The position numbers and the translations under genes are program-made. Of a stretch of 64,000 nucleotides of DNA, positions 10,851 through 22,994 are shown piece by piece. Each line of letters starts with the position of its first letter. Position 1 is the stretch's first letter. The DNA is from Quillaja saponaria (taxonomy: Eukaryota > Streptophyta > Magnoliopsida > Fabales > Quillajaceae). The stretch covers positions 17,554,062 through 17,618,061 of the forward strand of contig CM055611.1 of the NCBI GenBank assembly GCA_029379385.1, read 5' to 3'. Below the pieces are notes generated by a model. That model saw only the letters and a list, made by a program, of their open reading frames with translations, ran no database searches and had not been told where the DNA came from.

Positions 10851-11390
10851 TGGGGATGAAAACTAAAATTTTTGAAGCTTAAAATTAGTTAAAATCAAGA
10901 AAAGAAAAATGAAAGAAACCCACTTTCTGAATGCCAAATCAAAATTAATTCAACACCCTAAAATGAAAGAAACAGATCAAGAATGGTAAGTCAACCAGTC
11001 CACACAGTTGTCTATGTACCAGTAGAAGATTCAGCAGCTACCGTGGCCTCTGCTTCCTCCGGAACTCCAGGTTAAGGAGTTATTTGGAATGTTACCAAGA
11101 TATTAGTAGGAATATCCAAGATTCATCTCAAATACATAACATATAGAATCCGACCCCCTTTCATTTCTTTGTATTTTCTTTCATATTTGATTTATTAATT
11201 TCCTTCTATGTGACTTTTTAGGAGCTGTCTAAGTGATGTTGATATGCGCGGTACATAGTTTTCATGATGCAACTTTTTTATTTCATCTTATTGGTATTGG
11301 CTCTATTCATCTGAAATAATTATCTTAACAATTTGAGAATCTCAATGAATCCCTAAGCTAATTTCTTTTTTTAATCCCCAATTTTATTGT

Positions 11391-11424
<34 letters not shown>

Positions 11425-11629
11425 TTTATAAATTTAGCCCTTCCATAATAATATGAATAAGACTTCAACTATTCTGTTTGATTTAACCGCAATTCCTTTG
11501 TTCGATCTATAAGAGAACTACAAATATTTCTTGAATATCTGGAGTTGTATAAGTAAAGATGAGTTTATTATTATTATTATTCAATGAGCATCTTGTATTT
11601 CATAGAAACCCTAACAAATACAAGGACCA
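10851..11629 (-). other. Upstream flank of the dead PRA1 gene
   Basis: This stretch would hold the PRA1 promoter. Long T-tracts lie at about 11393-11423 and an ATT microsatellite near 11567. No coding region or other gene is seen. Confidence 0.4.
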
Positions 11630-12834
11630 AGAGACAAACAGGTGGACTGACTTTACCTTCAAAGAGTAATCTTATGTACTAAACAGTTGGTTGGAATTTC
11701 CAAAGCCCCATTAACTATATAGAGGATGTATTGACAATGAGAATCCAGCAAATCAAACCAGCCTTCAATCATCCTTCTCCTCCCCACATCCTCAACCGAA
11801 TAGATTACCTTTTGGTGTTCAAAATCAACTCAACCTTACATTTTCCTTCAAATGACTATTCTCTGGTGAAATAAATTACTTAATCCACTTCCTGAGCAAT
11901 TTAGGATTTATGGGAAATGACTCTCTGTTTTGTTGCACAAGATTTTGTAAGCTTTCAGTGAAACAAAACCAGAGAGAGTGGTCTGAAATATAACATAAAT
12001 GACACATTTTAGAATTGATGGTATAATTATTTTTTTAAATAAATAAAAATGAGATCTAGAAGCTCACAAAGCTATGTTTGTTAGTCAAAGATGAACTCTT
12101 GTACATGCAATTCGTGTTTCGATTTTAAGCCTTAAACTAATTGATACTTACCGTTCCTTCACTCATGAAATGGTTCCTTTTACATTGGAGTACGGATAAC
12201 AACGATGCATAAAAGCAATTAGCAATTTGAAGTCAACTTTTGCCAACACTTATTGTAATCATCTAAACAAACAAAATTAGACACTTTTGTGTGCATCAAC
12301 TTCACATTAGAGAATCTAGTCAATTTATGCCTATTTTAACTAATTAATTTTTCTGATTTGATAATATATTTTGATTATTTATTTTGAAATAAAGAATATT
12401 TATAAAAATTTTATTTCGCATGACCTCCTCAAAAAGTTAAACCTATAATATCATGAAAGAAAGTATTCCTTCATTATTTTATATAATTCACAATATATTA
12501 TATAACATCACTTACAAAAATTAATTCCACTCTTCACAAATTAATAAGTCCTATTTAATTAGGTAGAGTTTACATGTAATATAAAAATATACTAATTTTA
12601 TTTTTGAGTGAAAGTAGTCCCCTCCAATAAATTGAAATATATATTATGCAACTTTCCTTTAAAAGTTAAAAGTACCCAATATATGTATTATATAGATGTT
12701 ACTTATATTTAATATTTAGAGCAATGGACATGAGATATTGTTTTGTCAAATTTCGGGTTGTGCAACTTTTGTACGCCATATGGGTTTTGCTATAATTATT
12801 TATTAAACACATAAAAAAAACCACAATCTCCACC
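11630..12834 (+). repeat. HyPRP 5'-flank block, copy 2
   Basis: This copy matches 2870-4460 with many small indels. It keeps CATGCA (12104-12109) and the GTTGTGCAACTTTTGT segment (about 12758-12773) but, unlike the first copy, continues into a normal TATA box. From 12161 onward it is also duplicated at 21283 and beyond. Confidence 0.75.
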
Positions 12835-12842
12835 TATAAATA
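12835..12842 (+). promoter_or_regulatory. TATA box of the truncated HyPRP at 12937
   Basis: TATAAATA sits 102 bases before the ATG, at the same relative place as in the other copies (15989, 21017, 21975, 29442). Confidence 0.75.
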
Positions 12843-12936
12843 TCTTAGCAAACTTGTTCATTTTTCATCACTCACTAAACATTCTCTCTAATTAAATTAA
12901 TTTTAGCCAATAAGTAGCTCAGAAACTATTCTACAA

Positions 12937-13059
12937 ATGGCTTCGAAGACTCTTGTATCCACTGCCCTTTTCCTCTCCCTGAACCTCATCTTCTTCACCA
13001 TGGTTAGCTCCACCAATGTCGCTTGCCCACCTCCTCCAAAATCAAATGATCAGAAATGA
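12937..13059 (+). pseudogene. Truncated HyPRP, 40 aa (signal peptide only)
   Basis: The start matches the functional copies: [25 protein letters not shown], then CPPPPKSN, followed directly by DQK and TGA. The proline repeats, 8CM domain and about 230 bp of 3' flank have been deleted. The left edge is the AAATCAAATGGTCA of the coding region and the right edge is the TGATCAGAAATG of the 3' flank, with TCA shared. The promoter and 5' UTR are intact, so a 40-residue secreted peptide could still be made. The paralogue at 22077 has the same deletion. Five of the seven nucleotide differences between them change the amino acid, which argues against selection on the peptide. Confidence 0.75.
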
Positions 13060-13844
13060 AATGAGATAAATTTTCAGTCAAGGATTACTTTTTTTTTAGT
13101 GAATTTCTTTAATTATTCAATTAGTAACCCAGTTTAAGCTTACTCTAAAAGTGATTTTCTTAAAAGCACAAACTCAAGCTATTTAAATCAAACTGATCTA
13201 GTAATTAATCAAAAAGGAAAAAAGAACAGAAAATAACAAGGATGGAGTTCACATTTCAAGTATTTGGAATTTTAGATCAAGTAACTATGATAGTATACAT
13301 ATTCTGTTTTGGTTATTAATGATTTTATAAGCTTGTGCAACAATAAACCTAATGTCAGTTGTTTATCAGCTGAAGGATGTGTTTGTTTTGAATGAAGATC
13401 GATTCATGAATACAGCCCCATCTGAGAGTGAGACAAAGGGGGTTGGGAGTTAAGGGATTTAGTTGGATGTTTAACATGTTACAATTTTGTGTCTTTGATT
13501 TTTCTATCAGAAACTGATCACCTGATTTCTATCATCCTTCTCCGAATAGATTGTCTTTTTCGTGTTCAAAATCAACTCAGGCTAGACATTTTAGCCTGAA
13601 ACTTAATCCTTCAAATGACTATACTCTGGCGAAATAAATTACTTAATCCATTTCCTGAGCAATTTAGGATTTATGGGAAAATTACTGTCTCTGTTTTGTT
13701 GCATAAGATTTTCTAAGCTTTCAATGGAACAAAACAAGAGAGAATGGCCTGAAGCCGGGACACGAAACAAGCTGAAGAAGTAAAATGCAGTAATAACTTT
13801 GGTTATATAATTCATACTTAGCCATATAACCTAACATGAATAGT
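13060..13844 (+). repeat. HyPRP flank mosaic, copy 1 of a 2.6 kb duplicated block
   Basis: The first 200 bp are HyPRP 3' flank (compare 5203-5460). The rest includes 5'-flank-like sequence (13520-13830, compare 3055-3340). The whole stretch recurs at 22200-22994. No gene is seen. Confidence 0.65.
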
Positions 13845-14966
13845 CTGGGGGTGTTCATGGCAGATCAATTCGATTGACCGGATTGGATTGGAGATATTTT
13901 TACTTGGTTTGAAATGGAGATATTGTTGTTTGGATTGGATTAGCCCTAATTTATTAATGTTATTAGATTGAATTAATTCAATATTCCAAAAGTTAGTAAT
14001 CCGATCTAATCTAGTCCAATCCAATTATTTATATCTATTCTTTTACTAATATATTCCTATAAAGTCATAAAATTCCTAATTATTTAATCAAGAAGTAAAT
14101 AATTTTCAAGATATAGAAAACTAACTTTTAGTCCCTATATCAGCCCAATGAAGCCCATTTTGTATTTAGCTTACCTTTTGTGTTTATATTAATAATAGGC
14201 TTGTAAATGTATATATATTATTACTGGCAACACTGATTGTACTTTTTGAAACATAGTGTTTACCTACTACAGATTTAAAGTAGGTTATTACTCTTTACAA
14301 TTTGTTACAACAACTTATTATTAATTTATTATAAGTTATTACTTAACTTATAAAATAGGGTCAATTGCATTTTACTTCATGAACTACTATATTTATTGTA
14401 ATAGTACCCATGAATTATGAATTAGGTACATAACCCCCTTATTTAAGTCATCGTTAAAAAATAACCACCAATCATATAAATTATTAAAACTAAACTATCA
14501 TTGTTATAAGTTTTCTAATGTCTTTTTTCTTTCTCTTAATTATTAGTTTTTTTCCTAATAATTGAACTATCTATATTGAACCTATTTAGTATAGATTGAA
14601 ATATATAATATATTATACTAGAATAAAATCAACATAAAGTGATCAATTTGATAGAAGAATAAAAAATAGAAAAATGGAAAGCACATTAAAAAACTTATAA
14701 CAGTGGTTTAGTCTATTTTAGATTAATTTATTAGATTTAATAGAGAATTTAGATAATTGGAGACTATTTGCTAATAATGACTCAATAAAATAACATACTT
14801 AAGTAAAAATCCCAGTACACTTCAATTCATGGTTCATGGATTGAACAAGAATAGTTTCAAGCCAGGTATGGATTGGATTGATTTAAAACAAAAAATAAAA
14901 CTGATTAGGTTAAATTAGTTCAGAACTAGCCTTAAAATCAAATAAATCCAGCTCATAAACACCCTC
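13845..14966. mobile_element. hAT-like non-autonomous DNA element
   Basis: The 1.12 kb element has short inverted ends (CTGGGGGTGTTCATG on the left; GAGGGTGTTTATGAG as the reverse complement of the right). It is flanked by near-identical direct repeats, ATGAATAGT (13836-13844) and ATGAATAAGT (14967-14976). An 8-9 bp duplication fits hAT. The subterminal regions are full of GGATTGGATTG and CCAATCCAATT repeats. The empty-site sequence in paralogous flanks (near 1337 and 18031) has one ATG(G/T)ATA at the matching place. No transposase is encoded. A second, palindrome-like element (about 14360-14840) may be nested inside. Confidence 0.65.
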
Positions 14967-14976
14967 ATGAATAAGT

Positions 14977-15988
14977 ATAATCCACTTATCCATGCAGTAA
15001 TAATTCTTGTCCGTGTAATTCATACTTAGCCTTATCACCTAACATCGTACGATAGAATACACTTGTACAAAAAATAAAAATAAAAACATTGAGACGTGTT
15101 AGACTATTTTGGTCCTTATTTGCACAAAATATGAAACCTTGCCCGACAGCTGCAGTTTATAGAAAAAGACCATTCTTATACAAAATATAACCTACACAAT
15201 GTTCACAAAAACATTATTTGGTATTTCCATCAATTCCTATTACTCGTAAAATTGATTTCTAAATAAAATAAAAAATTAGAACTAGAAGCTCACAAAGATA
15301 TCTTAGTCAAATATGAACTCTTGTGCATGCAATTCGTGGTGCGACTTCAAGCCTTACACAAGTTGATACTTGATCGACGAGCATTGCTCCTCCGCTCATA
15401 AAAGCAATTTTGCAACTTCAAGTCAACTTTTGCGGACATCTAGAGTTACCATCAATTAGGAACACTTTCTTCAATCATGTAAACAAACAAAATTAGCCAG
15501 CTTTTTTGTTGACCACCTTCACATTGCATTTTATGTATATCTCGGAGATACGATGTCAAAGTAAAAAATTTATACAAATTTTACTTCGAAATTTCAAATC
15601 TAGAAAATCATTGAAAGCTAGTATTTCTTCATTATTCTTATGTTTCATATATGAAAAAAATAAATATATTTGATATTTCATTATTATTATGCAACTTTCC
15701 ACTTTCCTTAATTTGTTAAAAATGCCAAATATGTATAGATATTATTTATATTTAGTATTTAGAGCAATGTATACATGAGATATTATTTTGCCAAATTGAG
15801 ACGGACTTGACATTCTAACAACTGCATATCACTCCAAATTCCATATGCGTCGAAGTCTAATCCTCCATACATGTTGAAATTTCAGGTTGTGCAACTTTTG
15901 TACTCCACATGGTTTTTGTAATAATTATTCTAATTTATTATTTATTAAATACATAAAAAAAAAAAAAAAAAAAACCACAATTCCCACC
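14977..15988 (+). repeat. HyPRP 5'-flank block, copy 3
   Basis: Upstream region of the complete 16091 gene, sharing segments with 2870-4460 and 20200-21000. CATGCA lies at 15326-15331 and GTTGTGCAACTTTTGT at about 15886-15901, followed by a long A-tract (about 15956-15974). The sequence resembles the D4-type flanks (18486, 23990, 26991) in its proximal half. Confidence 0.65.
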
Positions 15989-15996
15989 TATAAATA
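15989..15996 (+). promoter_or_regulatory. TATA box of the HyPRP at 16091
   Basis: TATAAATA lies 102 bases before the ATG, so transcription probably starts near 16020. Confidence 0.8.
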
Positions 15997-16090
15997 CCTT
16001 TAGCAAACTTGTTCATTTTCATCACTTGCAAAACAATCTCTCTAATTAAACTACTTTAAGCTAGTAAGTAGTTCACAAACTGTTCGATAA

Positions 16091-16747
16091 ATGGCTTCAA
16101 AGACTCTTGTATCCACTACCCTTCTCCTCTCCCTTCTCCTCATCTTCTTCACCATGGTTAGCTCCACCAATGTCCCTTGCCCACCTCCTCCTAAATCAAA
16201 TGGTCACAATAACCCACCTGCTACCACCCCTTCTACTAAACCTCCAGCCACCCCTACCACCCCTTCTACTAAACCACCATCAACCCCTACTACCCCTTCC
16301 ACTAAACCACCAGCCACCCCTACCACCCCTTCTACTAAACCACCATCCACCCCTGCCACCCCTTCTACTAAACCACCAGCCACCCCTGCCACCCCTGCCA
16401 CCCCTGCCACCCCTGCCACCCCTGCCACCCCTACCACCCCTACCACCCCTGCCACCCCGGCCACCCCTGCCACCCCGGCCATTAAGCCTTGTCCTGTGAA
16501 CGCACTTAAGTTGGGTGCGTGTGCCAATGTGTTGGGTGGTTTGCTAAACCCTGTACTTGGGAAGCCACCAAAGGAACCATGCTGCGGCCTCATTCGTGGT
16601 CTTGTTGATCTTGATGCTGCCGTTTGCCTTTGTACCGCCGTTAAAGCTAATATCCTTGGTATAATCAATCTTAACATACCAGTTGACTTGAGCTTGTTGC
16701 TTAACTACTGTGGAAAGGGGACGCCCTCTGGTTTTCAGTGTTCTTAA
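16091..16747 (+). CDS. Hybrid proline-rich protein with 8CM domain, complete
   Basis: A 218-aa, single-exon HyPRP. Residues 1 to about 25 form a signal peptide ([20 protein letters not shown], cleavage near VSS-TN). [10 protein letters not shown] follows, then a Pro/Thr-rich domain to about residue 133 built of [15 protein letters not shown] units that pass into pure ATP triplets. Residues 134-218 are the eight-cysteine domain (Cys 134, 144, 164, 165, 179, 181, 207, 217; spacing C-x9-C-x19-CC-x13-CxC-x25-C-x9-C). Known relatives (carrot DC2.15, Arabidopsis EARLI1, AZI1, AIR1) are secreted or membrane/plastid-associated and act in the cell wall, stress tolerance or lipid-signal movement. This copy has TATA box, 5' UTR, ATG, stop and 3' flank all in place and is the reference member of the array. 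Confidence 0.9.
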   Translation: MASKTLVSTTLLLSLLLIFFTMVSSTNVPCPPPPKSNGHNNPPATTPSTKPPATPTTPSTKPPSTPTTPSTKPPATPTTPSTKPPSTPATPSTKPPATPATPATPATPATPATPTTPTTPATPATPATPAIKPCPVNALKLGACANVLGGLLNPVLGKPPKEPCCGLIRGLVDLDAAVCLCTAVKANILGIINLNIPVDLSLLLNYCGKGTPSGFQCS

Positions 16748-18485
16748 TCTTAACTACTATCACTTAATTATGTTATGTTCCATTCACGAGTTTCCTTTTG
16801 TAATTTCAGCCATTTTCATTAGTGTTTTGCTTTGGACTCTAGCAGCCTGCTTGGATTGTGTCAATAAGTATTTCACATTTGATTTTACTATTATTTGATG
16901 GTCATGGAGGTAGCCTTAATAACCTTCTTGATCCATCATGCTCTGTATTTCTATGTAACATCATCTGATCAGAAATGAAATAATAGATAAATTTTCAGTC
17001 AAGTATTAATTTTTCTTTCTTTTTATGAATTTCTTTGATTATTCAATTAGTAACACAGTTTAAGCTTACTCTAAAAGTGCTTTTCTTACAAGTACAAACT
17101 CAAGCTATTTAAATCAAACAGGTCTAGTGATTTGGAATTTTGGATAATGGTCTTTCTGTAGAAATTTAATTAAATAGTATATTTTTATAAGAGTGGGATA
17201 AAGTACTCGTTAAATTAAAAATAAAATTAATATTTGATTAGTGTACAAATCTATAGTAATAGATCATAATACATTAGTCCATTAGTCACACTTAAATAAA
17301 ATCAATATTTGGTAGTAAATCGTAGAATTCCTAATTATTTAGTTGAGAATCAACTGACTTTCAGTCCATCAGTCCAACTAAGCCCATTGTATATTATAGT
17401 CATGTTTTGAGGACACTCTCTTACAAAGAGTTACAATGTGTTTGGAACAAGATAAAAAATAGAGTTCATTTTATTTTAGATGTGTCACCCATCTCTAATT
17501 CCATCTATTGCTATCGGTTATCAATTTTTCAGTTATAACACTAAATGAGAACAAGAAACTGAAAAGAAAAAAGAAAAAACCTTCGGATCTTTCAAGAAGC
17601 AAAGAATGAAAAGTTTATGAAATTAAAGGCTTTTTGTGCTTGAGAGTTGAGACATGATTTCTTCTATTCATCCATTTAGCCTTTGCATTAAATTTTCGCA
17701 AGGTTGAAACCAATATGCAAGCAAGGGAGAACAAAATAATAATAAAAAAAAATAAAAAAATAAAAAACAAAAACAAAAACAACCAAGAACAGAGAAGAAC
17801 AGATTGCGATTGTGAGTCTGAGAAGGATAAAAGTTTGTTTGACTTTTAATTGTTAGGGTTTCTTTTAAGAGTTTCAGATTTGTTTTATTAGATTGTATCT
17901 TAATTGGATAGGTTTGTTAGTATTGGACTCTAGGCTTGCGCTGGGATAATACATAACAATACTCAATTTGTCAGGTTGGTTAATTGTACATTAATTGTCC
18001 ATATAATTCATACTTAGCCTTATAACCTAACATGGATACGATAGAATACACTTGCACAAAATAAATAAATAAATTTGAGACATGTTAGACTAACGTGGTC
18101 CTTATTTGCACCAAATAGGAAACACCAATGTGGTATCCCGGGTAGCACGGGCAGAGCTTATAATTATGAGAAGTTTGCTATTTGAGCCTAAGATGGGTGC
18201 ACAAAGTTATTTTATCAACTTGTCAATTTCACTGTATCAACATAAATTTAAATTTTAAATTCATAATACTTTTTTATAAATTTAATATTTTTATTTTATT
18301 TATTAAACTTTTTGTGTTGTGTGTATTATTTTATATATTTCATTTTATTTTTATATATTTGTTATAAAATTATTTACTTATAAATTCTCTTGACTCAATG
18401 CAATCAACATTTTAACTTATTTTTTATTTTTTTATTTTATTACTTAAAATTATCAATTGACTTCGTTAAAATATAATTCAAACAT
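16748..18485 (+). repeat. HyPRP 3'-flank block, copy 2
   Basis: This matches 56-1790 closely, including the shared segment TGTGGTATCCCGGGTAGCAC (about 18129). That indicates the window's first gene and this one came from a fairly recent duplication of a unit that includes 1.7 kb of 3' flank. Confidence 0.8.
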
Positions 18486-18520
18486 TTTAGAAGCAAATTT
18501 TAAATGTTTGTCACTTTTAG

Positions 18521-18551
<31 letters not shown>

Positions 18552-21016
18552 AGAAGTAAAGTTTGCAATAAATATTAGTTAAATATATAGTTTTAAAAAA
18601 GAAGTAAAGTCTTAAAATAATATTTATTAGAAGTGATTACAATTTTAGAGATTTTAAGAGTTACCTCAAAAACTTTAATAGATATGAAAAATTATCACCT
18701 AATCAAGTTGTAGAGAAAGTGAGAGGTTTAAATTTTTATAAATAACATTTATTAGATATGATTACAATTTTGAGAGATTTTATGAGTCACCTCAAAAACT
18801 TTAGTAGATACGAAAAATATCACCCAATGAAATTTTGTATTAACTTCAATATAGAAAAGTTTGAATTTTTTTTCATGAGAAAAAAGTTTGCAAGGTTTTC
18901 CTGTGATTGAAAATTAATGTACATCTTTAAATATGATTTAGATTTTGAAAATTTTTAGGAATTACATAAAAAAATTTAATAAATAAGAGAAAATCATTAC
19001 CAATTAAGTTATGTATTAAATTCAATATAGAATTGTTTTATTTTTTATTTTATTTTTTAGAAAAAATGATTTATTCCCTATGCTTTGCAAGAGCTACTTT
19101 ATTTTAAATATATATATTTTTTAATTCAAGAATATTTTTCCATTTATGAGATTATAATTTAAATTATATTGTTTTTTTTTTTCATTTTATTTATGAATAT
19201 TTTTTATGTCAGTATTTTATATGTTTTATTTTAACATAACTAATTTTAAATTATTTATTTTAAGAAAGAATAATTTTTATGAGTATAAATCATATTCATA
19301 GCCTTTACATTTAAATAAATTTGAATGGTGAATGAAAATTTTGAACCAAACTTTTTTTTAGGGAGAAATGAAGCAAAGAGTTCATTAGAAAATATTATAA
19401 TATAATTATAAATATAGAAAAGATGCATGGGTCACTTTTACTCTCTTAGAGATACACGACTCTACTGACAAATCCCAAAAACCTAATGTTCTATGTTTGT
19501 CAGTTGTCCAATCTGGCATGATTTCAATCGTTATTGCATGAAATGGTCGATAGTTCGTTCCCTCTCACTAGATTTGAGAGACCCAAAAGTTTCTATCTTA
19601 TCTTCTTTCACTTTGCCTTCACATAATTTTGGTTATCCAAAATTTTGTGACTTTATTTGCTGCTAATCATGGTCACAATTATCAGGCAATCCTCTAACTG
19701 ACCAAGGCAATCCTCCAAGTGATCAACTTTCACTCTTCTGTACCATTGCTGCTGATATCATCTTAACAACTACCATGTGTATGTAGAGATATATTGGTAA
19801 AAAGGTAAAGAATGATCATAATTATAATGTTCAATTTTGTTGAATAAAGACAAAGAGTCAAATAATTGGAAGAGACTTGAGAAAAAAAGAGTGAGAATAC
19901 AGTATTTTTTATTAGAATTCATAGAGGCATAAGTTTAGGTAATTGCTATTTACAACTAATAAAAAAAATAAAGGATTTGAGAAGAAAAAGTGAAATGAGA
20001 AACGCTTCAAATTTAGGTTTGAAGAGAATTACATCATTAACCCCCCCACCAAAATAAAAGCATCTGACATATGGAAAAAATCTAAAGCAGCAAAAAGTTC
20101 AGCACATGACAGCTCCAATTGGGGAACAGTTTTATTGTATTGTATGATTGCACGACAGCTGCAGTTTATAGAAAAAAACCATTCTTATAACCTACACAAT
20201 GTACACAAAAAACATTATTTGGTCTTTCCATCAGTTCCTATTGCTGGCAATTAATTGATTTCAAAATAAATAAAAATTGGAACTAGAAGCTGACGAAGAT
20301 ATCTTAGTCAAATATGACCTCTTGTGCAAGGAACTCGTGGTGCGACTTCAAGCCTTACACAAGTTGATTCTTATATCGACGAGCATTGCTTCTCTGCTCA
20401 TTAAAGCAATTTGCAACTTCATGTCAACTTTTGCCGACATACGTACCATCAAAATGGAACACTTTCTTCAATCATGTAAACAAACAAAGTAGCCACCCTT
20501 TGTGTCCATCAGCTTCACATTGCTTTTTATATATATATCTTGCAGATATGATATAATTCACTCGAACTAGAAAATTAATATAAATTTTACTGCAAAATTA
20601 CGAACCTTGAAAATCACCAAAAGGAAGCATTTTTTTAATTATTCTTATCTTTCATATAATCCACAATAATATCTGGCAAAAAAAATAAAAATATATGCAA
20701 TACTTCATTATTCTTATGCAACTTTCCACTTTCCTTTGTTCAAAGTGCCAAATATGTATAAGATATTTACAATTTTTTTTGATAAAAGATATTTATAATT
20801 GATATTTAGAGCAATCTACATGAGATATTATTTTGCCTAATTGAGAGGGAATCGACATTCTAACTGCATCACTCCAAATTCCATATGCGCCGAAGTCTTA
20901 TCCTCTATACATGTTGAAATTTCAGGTTGTGCAACTTTTGTACCCTATATGGTTTTTGTTATAATTATTCTAATTTATTATTTATTAAACACATTAAAAA
21001 AACCAGAATCCCCACC
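18486..21016 (+). repeat. Large upstream block, copy 1 of 3
   Basis: About 2.5 kb repeated at 23990-26375 and 26991-29430. Landmarks are a T-tract at the left edge, the ATGCATGGGTCACTTTTACTC segment, a C-tract near 20041, and the HyPRP proximal promoter at the right edge. This copy is the most diverged of the three. The RY motif CATGCA of the other flanks is degraded here (GTGCAAGGAA). The open frames inside (for example 20277-20492) lie in promoter sequence and are not genes. Confidence 0.75.
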
Positions 21017-21024
21017 TATAAATA
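21017..21024 (+). promoter_or_regulatory. TATA box of the truncated HyPRP at 21121
   Basis: TATAAATA, 104 bases before the ATG, in the conserved context CCCCACC-TATA box-CCTTAGC. Confidence 0.75.
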
Positions 21025-21120
21025 CCTTAGCAAACTTGTTCATTTTTCATCAATCACAAAATCATCTCTCTAATTAAACTACTTTTAATCCAGTAAATAG
21101 CTCAGGAAACTGTTCAACAA

Positions 21121-21321
21121 ATGGCTTCAAAGAATCTTGTATCCACTGCCGTTCTCCTTTCCTTGAACCTCGTCTTCTTTAACATGGTTAGCTCCACGTA
21201 TGTCCCTTGCCCACCTCCTCCTAAATCAAATGGTCACAATAACCCACCTGCTACCACCCCTGCTACCCCCGCCACCCCTTCCACTCATGAAATGGTTCCT
21301 TTTACGTTGGAGTACAGATAA
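21121..21321 (+). pseudogene. Truncated HyPRP fused to upstream DNA, 66 aa
   Basis: The reading frame starts normally ([36 protein letters not shown]) and enters the proline repeats ([12 protein letters not shown]). It then runs into HEMVPFTLEYR and a stop. The last 11 residues come from the upstream flank of another copy: from 21283 the DNA equals 12161 onward. The join lies in a shared CCTTC(C)ACT, so it looks like recombination between a coding proline repeat and a promoter flank. The 8CM domain is absent. Promoter and signal peptide are intact, so a short secreted proline-rich peptide is possible, but a decaying gene is likelier. Confidence 0.75.
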
Positions 21322-21974
21322 TAACGATGCATAAAAGCAATTAGCAATTTGAAGTCAACTTTTGCCTACACTTATTGTAATCATCTAAACAAACAAAATT
21401 AGCCAGTTTTGTGTGCATCAACTTCACATTAGAGAATCTAGTCAATTTATGCCTATTTTAACTAATTAATTTTTCTGATTTGATAATATATTTTGAAATA
21501 AAGAATATTTATAAAAAATTTATTTCACATGACCTCCTCAAAAAGTTAAACCTATAAAATCATGAAAGAAAGTATTCCTTCATTATTTTATATAATTCAC
21601 AATATATTATATAAAATCACTTACTAAAATTAATTCCACTCTTCACAAATTAATAAGTCCTATTTAATTAGGTAGAGTTTACATGTAATATAAAAATATA
21701 CTAATTTTATTTTTGAATGAAAGTAGTCCCCTCCAATAAATTGAAATATATATTATGCAACTTTCCTTTGAAAGTTAAAAGTACCTAATATATGTATTAT
21801 ATAGATGTTACTTATATTTAATATTTAGAGCAATGGACATGAGATATTGTTTTGTCAAATTTCAGGTTGTGCAACTTTTGTACGCCATATGGGTTTTTGC
21901 TATAATTATTTCTAATTTATTATTTATTAAACACATAAAATAAAATAAAATAAAAAAAAACCACAATCTCCACC

Positions 21975-21982
21975 TATAAATA
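21975..21982 (+). promoter_or_regulatory. TATA box of the truncated HyPRP at 22077
   Basis: TATAAATA, 102 bases before the ATG, same context as at 12835. Confidence 0.75.
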
Positions 21983-22076
21983 CCTTAGCAAACTTGTTCA
22001 TTTTTCATCTCTTACTAAACATTCTCTCTAATTAAATTAATTTTAGCCAATAAGTAGCTCAGAAACTGATTCGACA

Positions 22077-22199
22077 ATGGCTTCAAAGACTCTTTTATCC
22101 ACTGCCCTTTTCCTCTCCCTGAACCTCATCTTCTTCACCATGGTTAGCTCCACCAATGTCCCTTGCCCTCCTCCTCCAGAATCAACTTATCAGAAATGA
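22077..22199 (+). pseudogene. Truncated HyPRP, 40 aa, sister of the 12937 copy
   Basis: Same deletion as the 12937 copy and the same length, 40 codons plus TGA. It reads [20 protein letters not shown], then VPCPPPPESTYQK. The promoter, TATA box and 5' UTR are present, but all proline repeats and the 8CM domain are gone. The deletion predates the block duplication because both copies share it. Substitutions since then are mostly non-synonymous (V7L, A29P, K35E, N37T, D38Y), as expected without constraint. Confidence 0.75.
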
Positions 22200-22994
22200 A
22201 ATGAGATAAATTTTCAGTCAAGGATTACTTTTTCTTTTCTTTTTTTTATGAATTTCTTTAATTATTCAATTAGTAACCCAGTTTAAGCTTACTCTAAAAG
22301 TGATTTTCTTAAAAAGCACAAACTCAAGCTATTTAAATCAAACTGGTCCAGTAATTAATCAAAAAGGAAAAAAGAACAGAAAATAACAAGGATGGAGTTC
22401 ACATTTCAAGTATTTGGAATTTTAGATCAAGTAACTATGATAGTATACATATTCTGTTTTGGTTATTAGAGTTTTTATAAGCTTGTGCAACAATAAACCT
22501 AATGTCATTTGTTTATCAGCTGAAGGATGTGTTTGTTTTGAATGAAGATCGATTCATGAATACAGCCCCATCTGAGAGTGAGACAAAGAGGGTTGGGAGT
22601 TAAGGGATTTAGTTGGATGTTTAACATGTTACAATTTTGTGTCTTTGATTTTTCTATCGGAAACTGATCACCTGATTTCTATCATCCTTCTCCGAATAGA
22701 TTCTCTTTTTCGTGTTCAAAATCAACTCAGGCTAGACATTTTAGCCTGTAACTTAATCCTTCAAATGACTATACTCTGGTGAAATAAATTACTTAATCCA
22801 TTTCCTGAGCAATTTAGGATTTATGGGAAAATTACTGTCTCTGTTTTGTTGCATAAGATTTTCTAAGCTTTCAATGGAACAAAACAAGAGAGAATGGCCT
22901 GAAGCCGGGACACGAAAAAAGCTGAAGAAGTAAAATGCAGTAATAACTTTGTTCATATAATTCATACTTAGCCATATAACCTAACATGAATAGT

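Noticed and set aside
16107..16499. Pro/Leu-rich plus-strand frame overlapping the 16091 gene
   Set aside because: It is the alternative frame of the proline repeat; the true frame has signal peptide and 8CM domain.
20277..20492. Conserved open frames in the large upstream blocks (also 25765-26019, 28840-29034, 29266-29502)
   Set aside because: They lie in promoter flank, differ in length between copies through frameshifts, and show no coding constraint.
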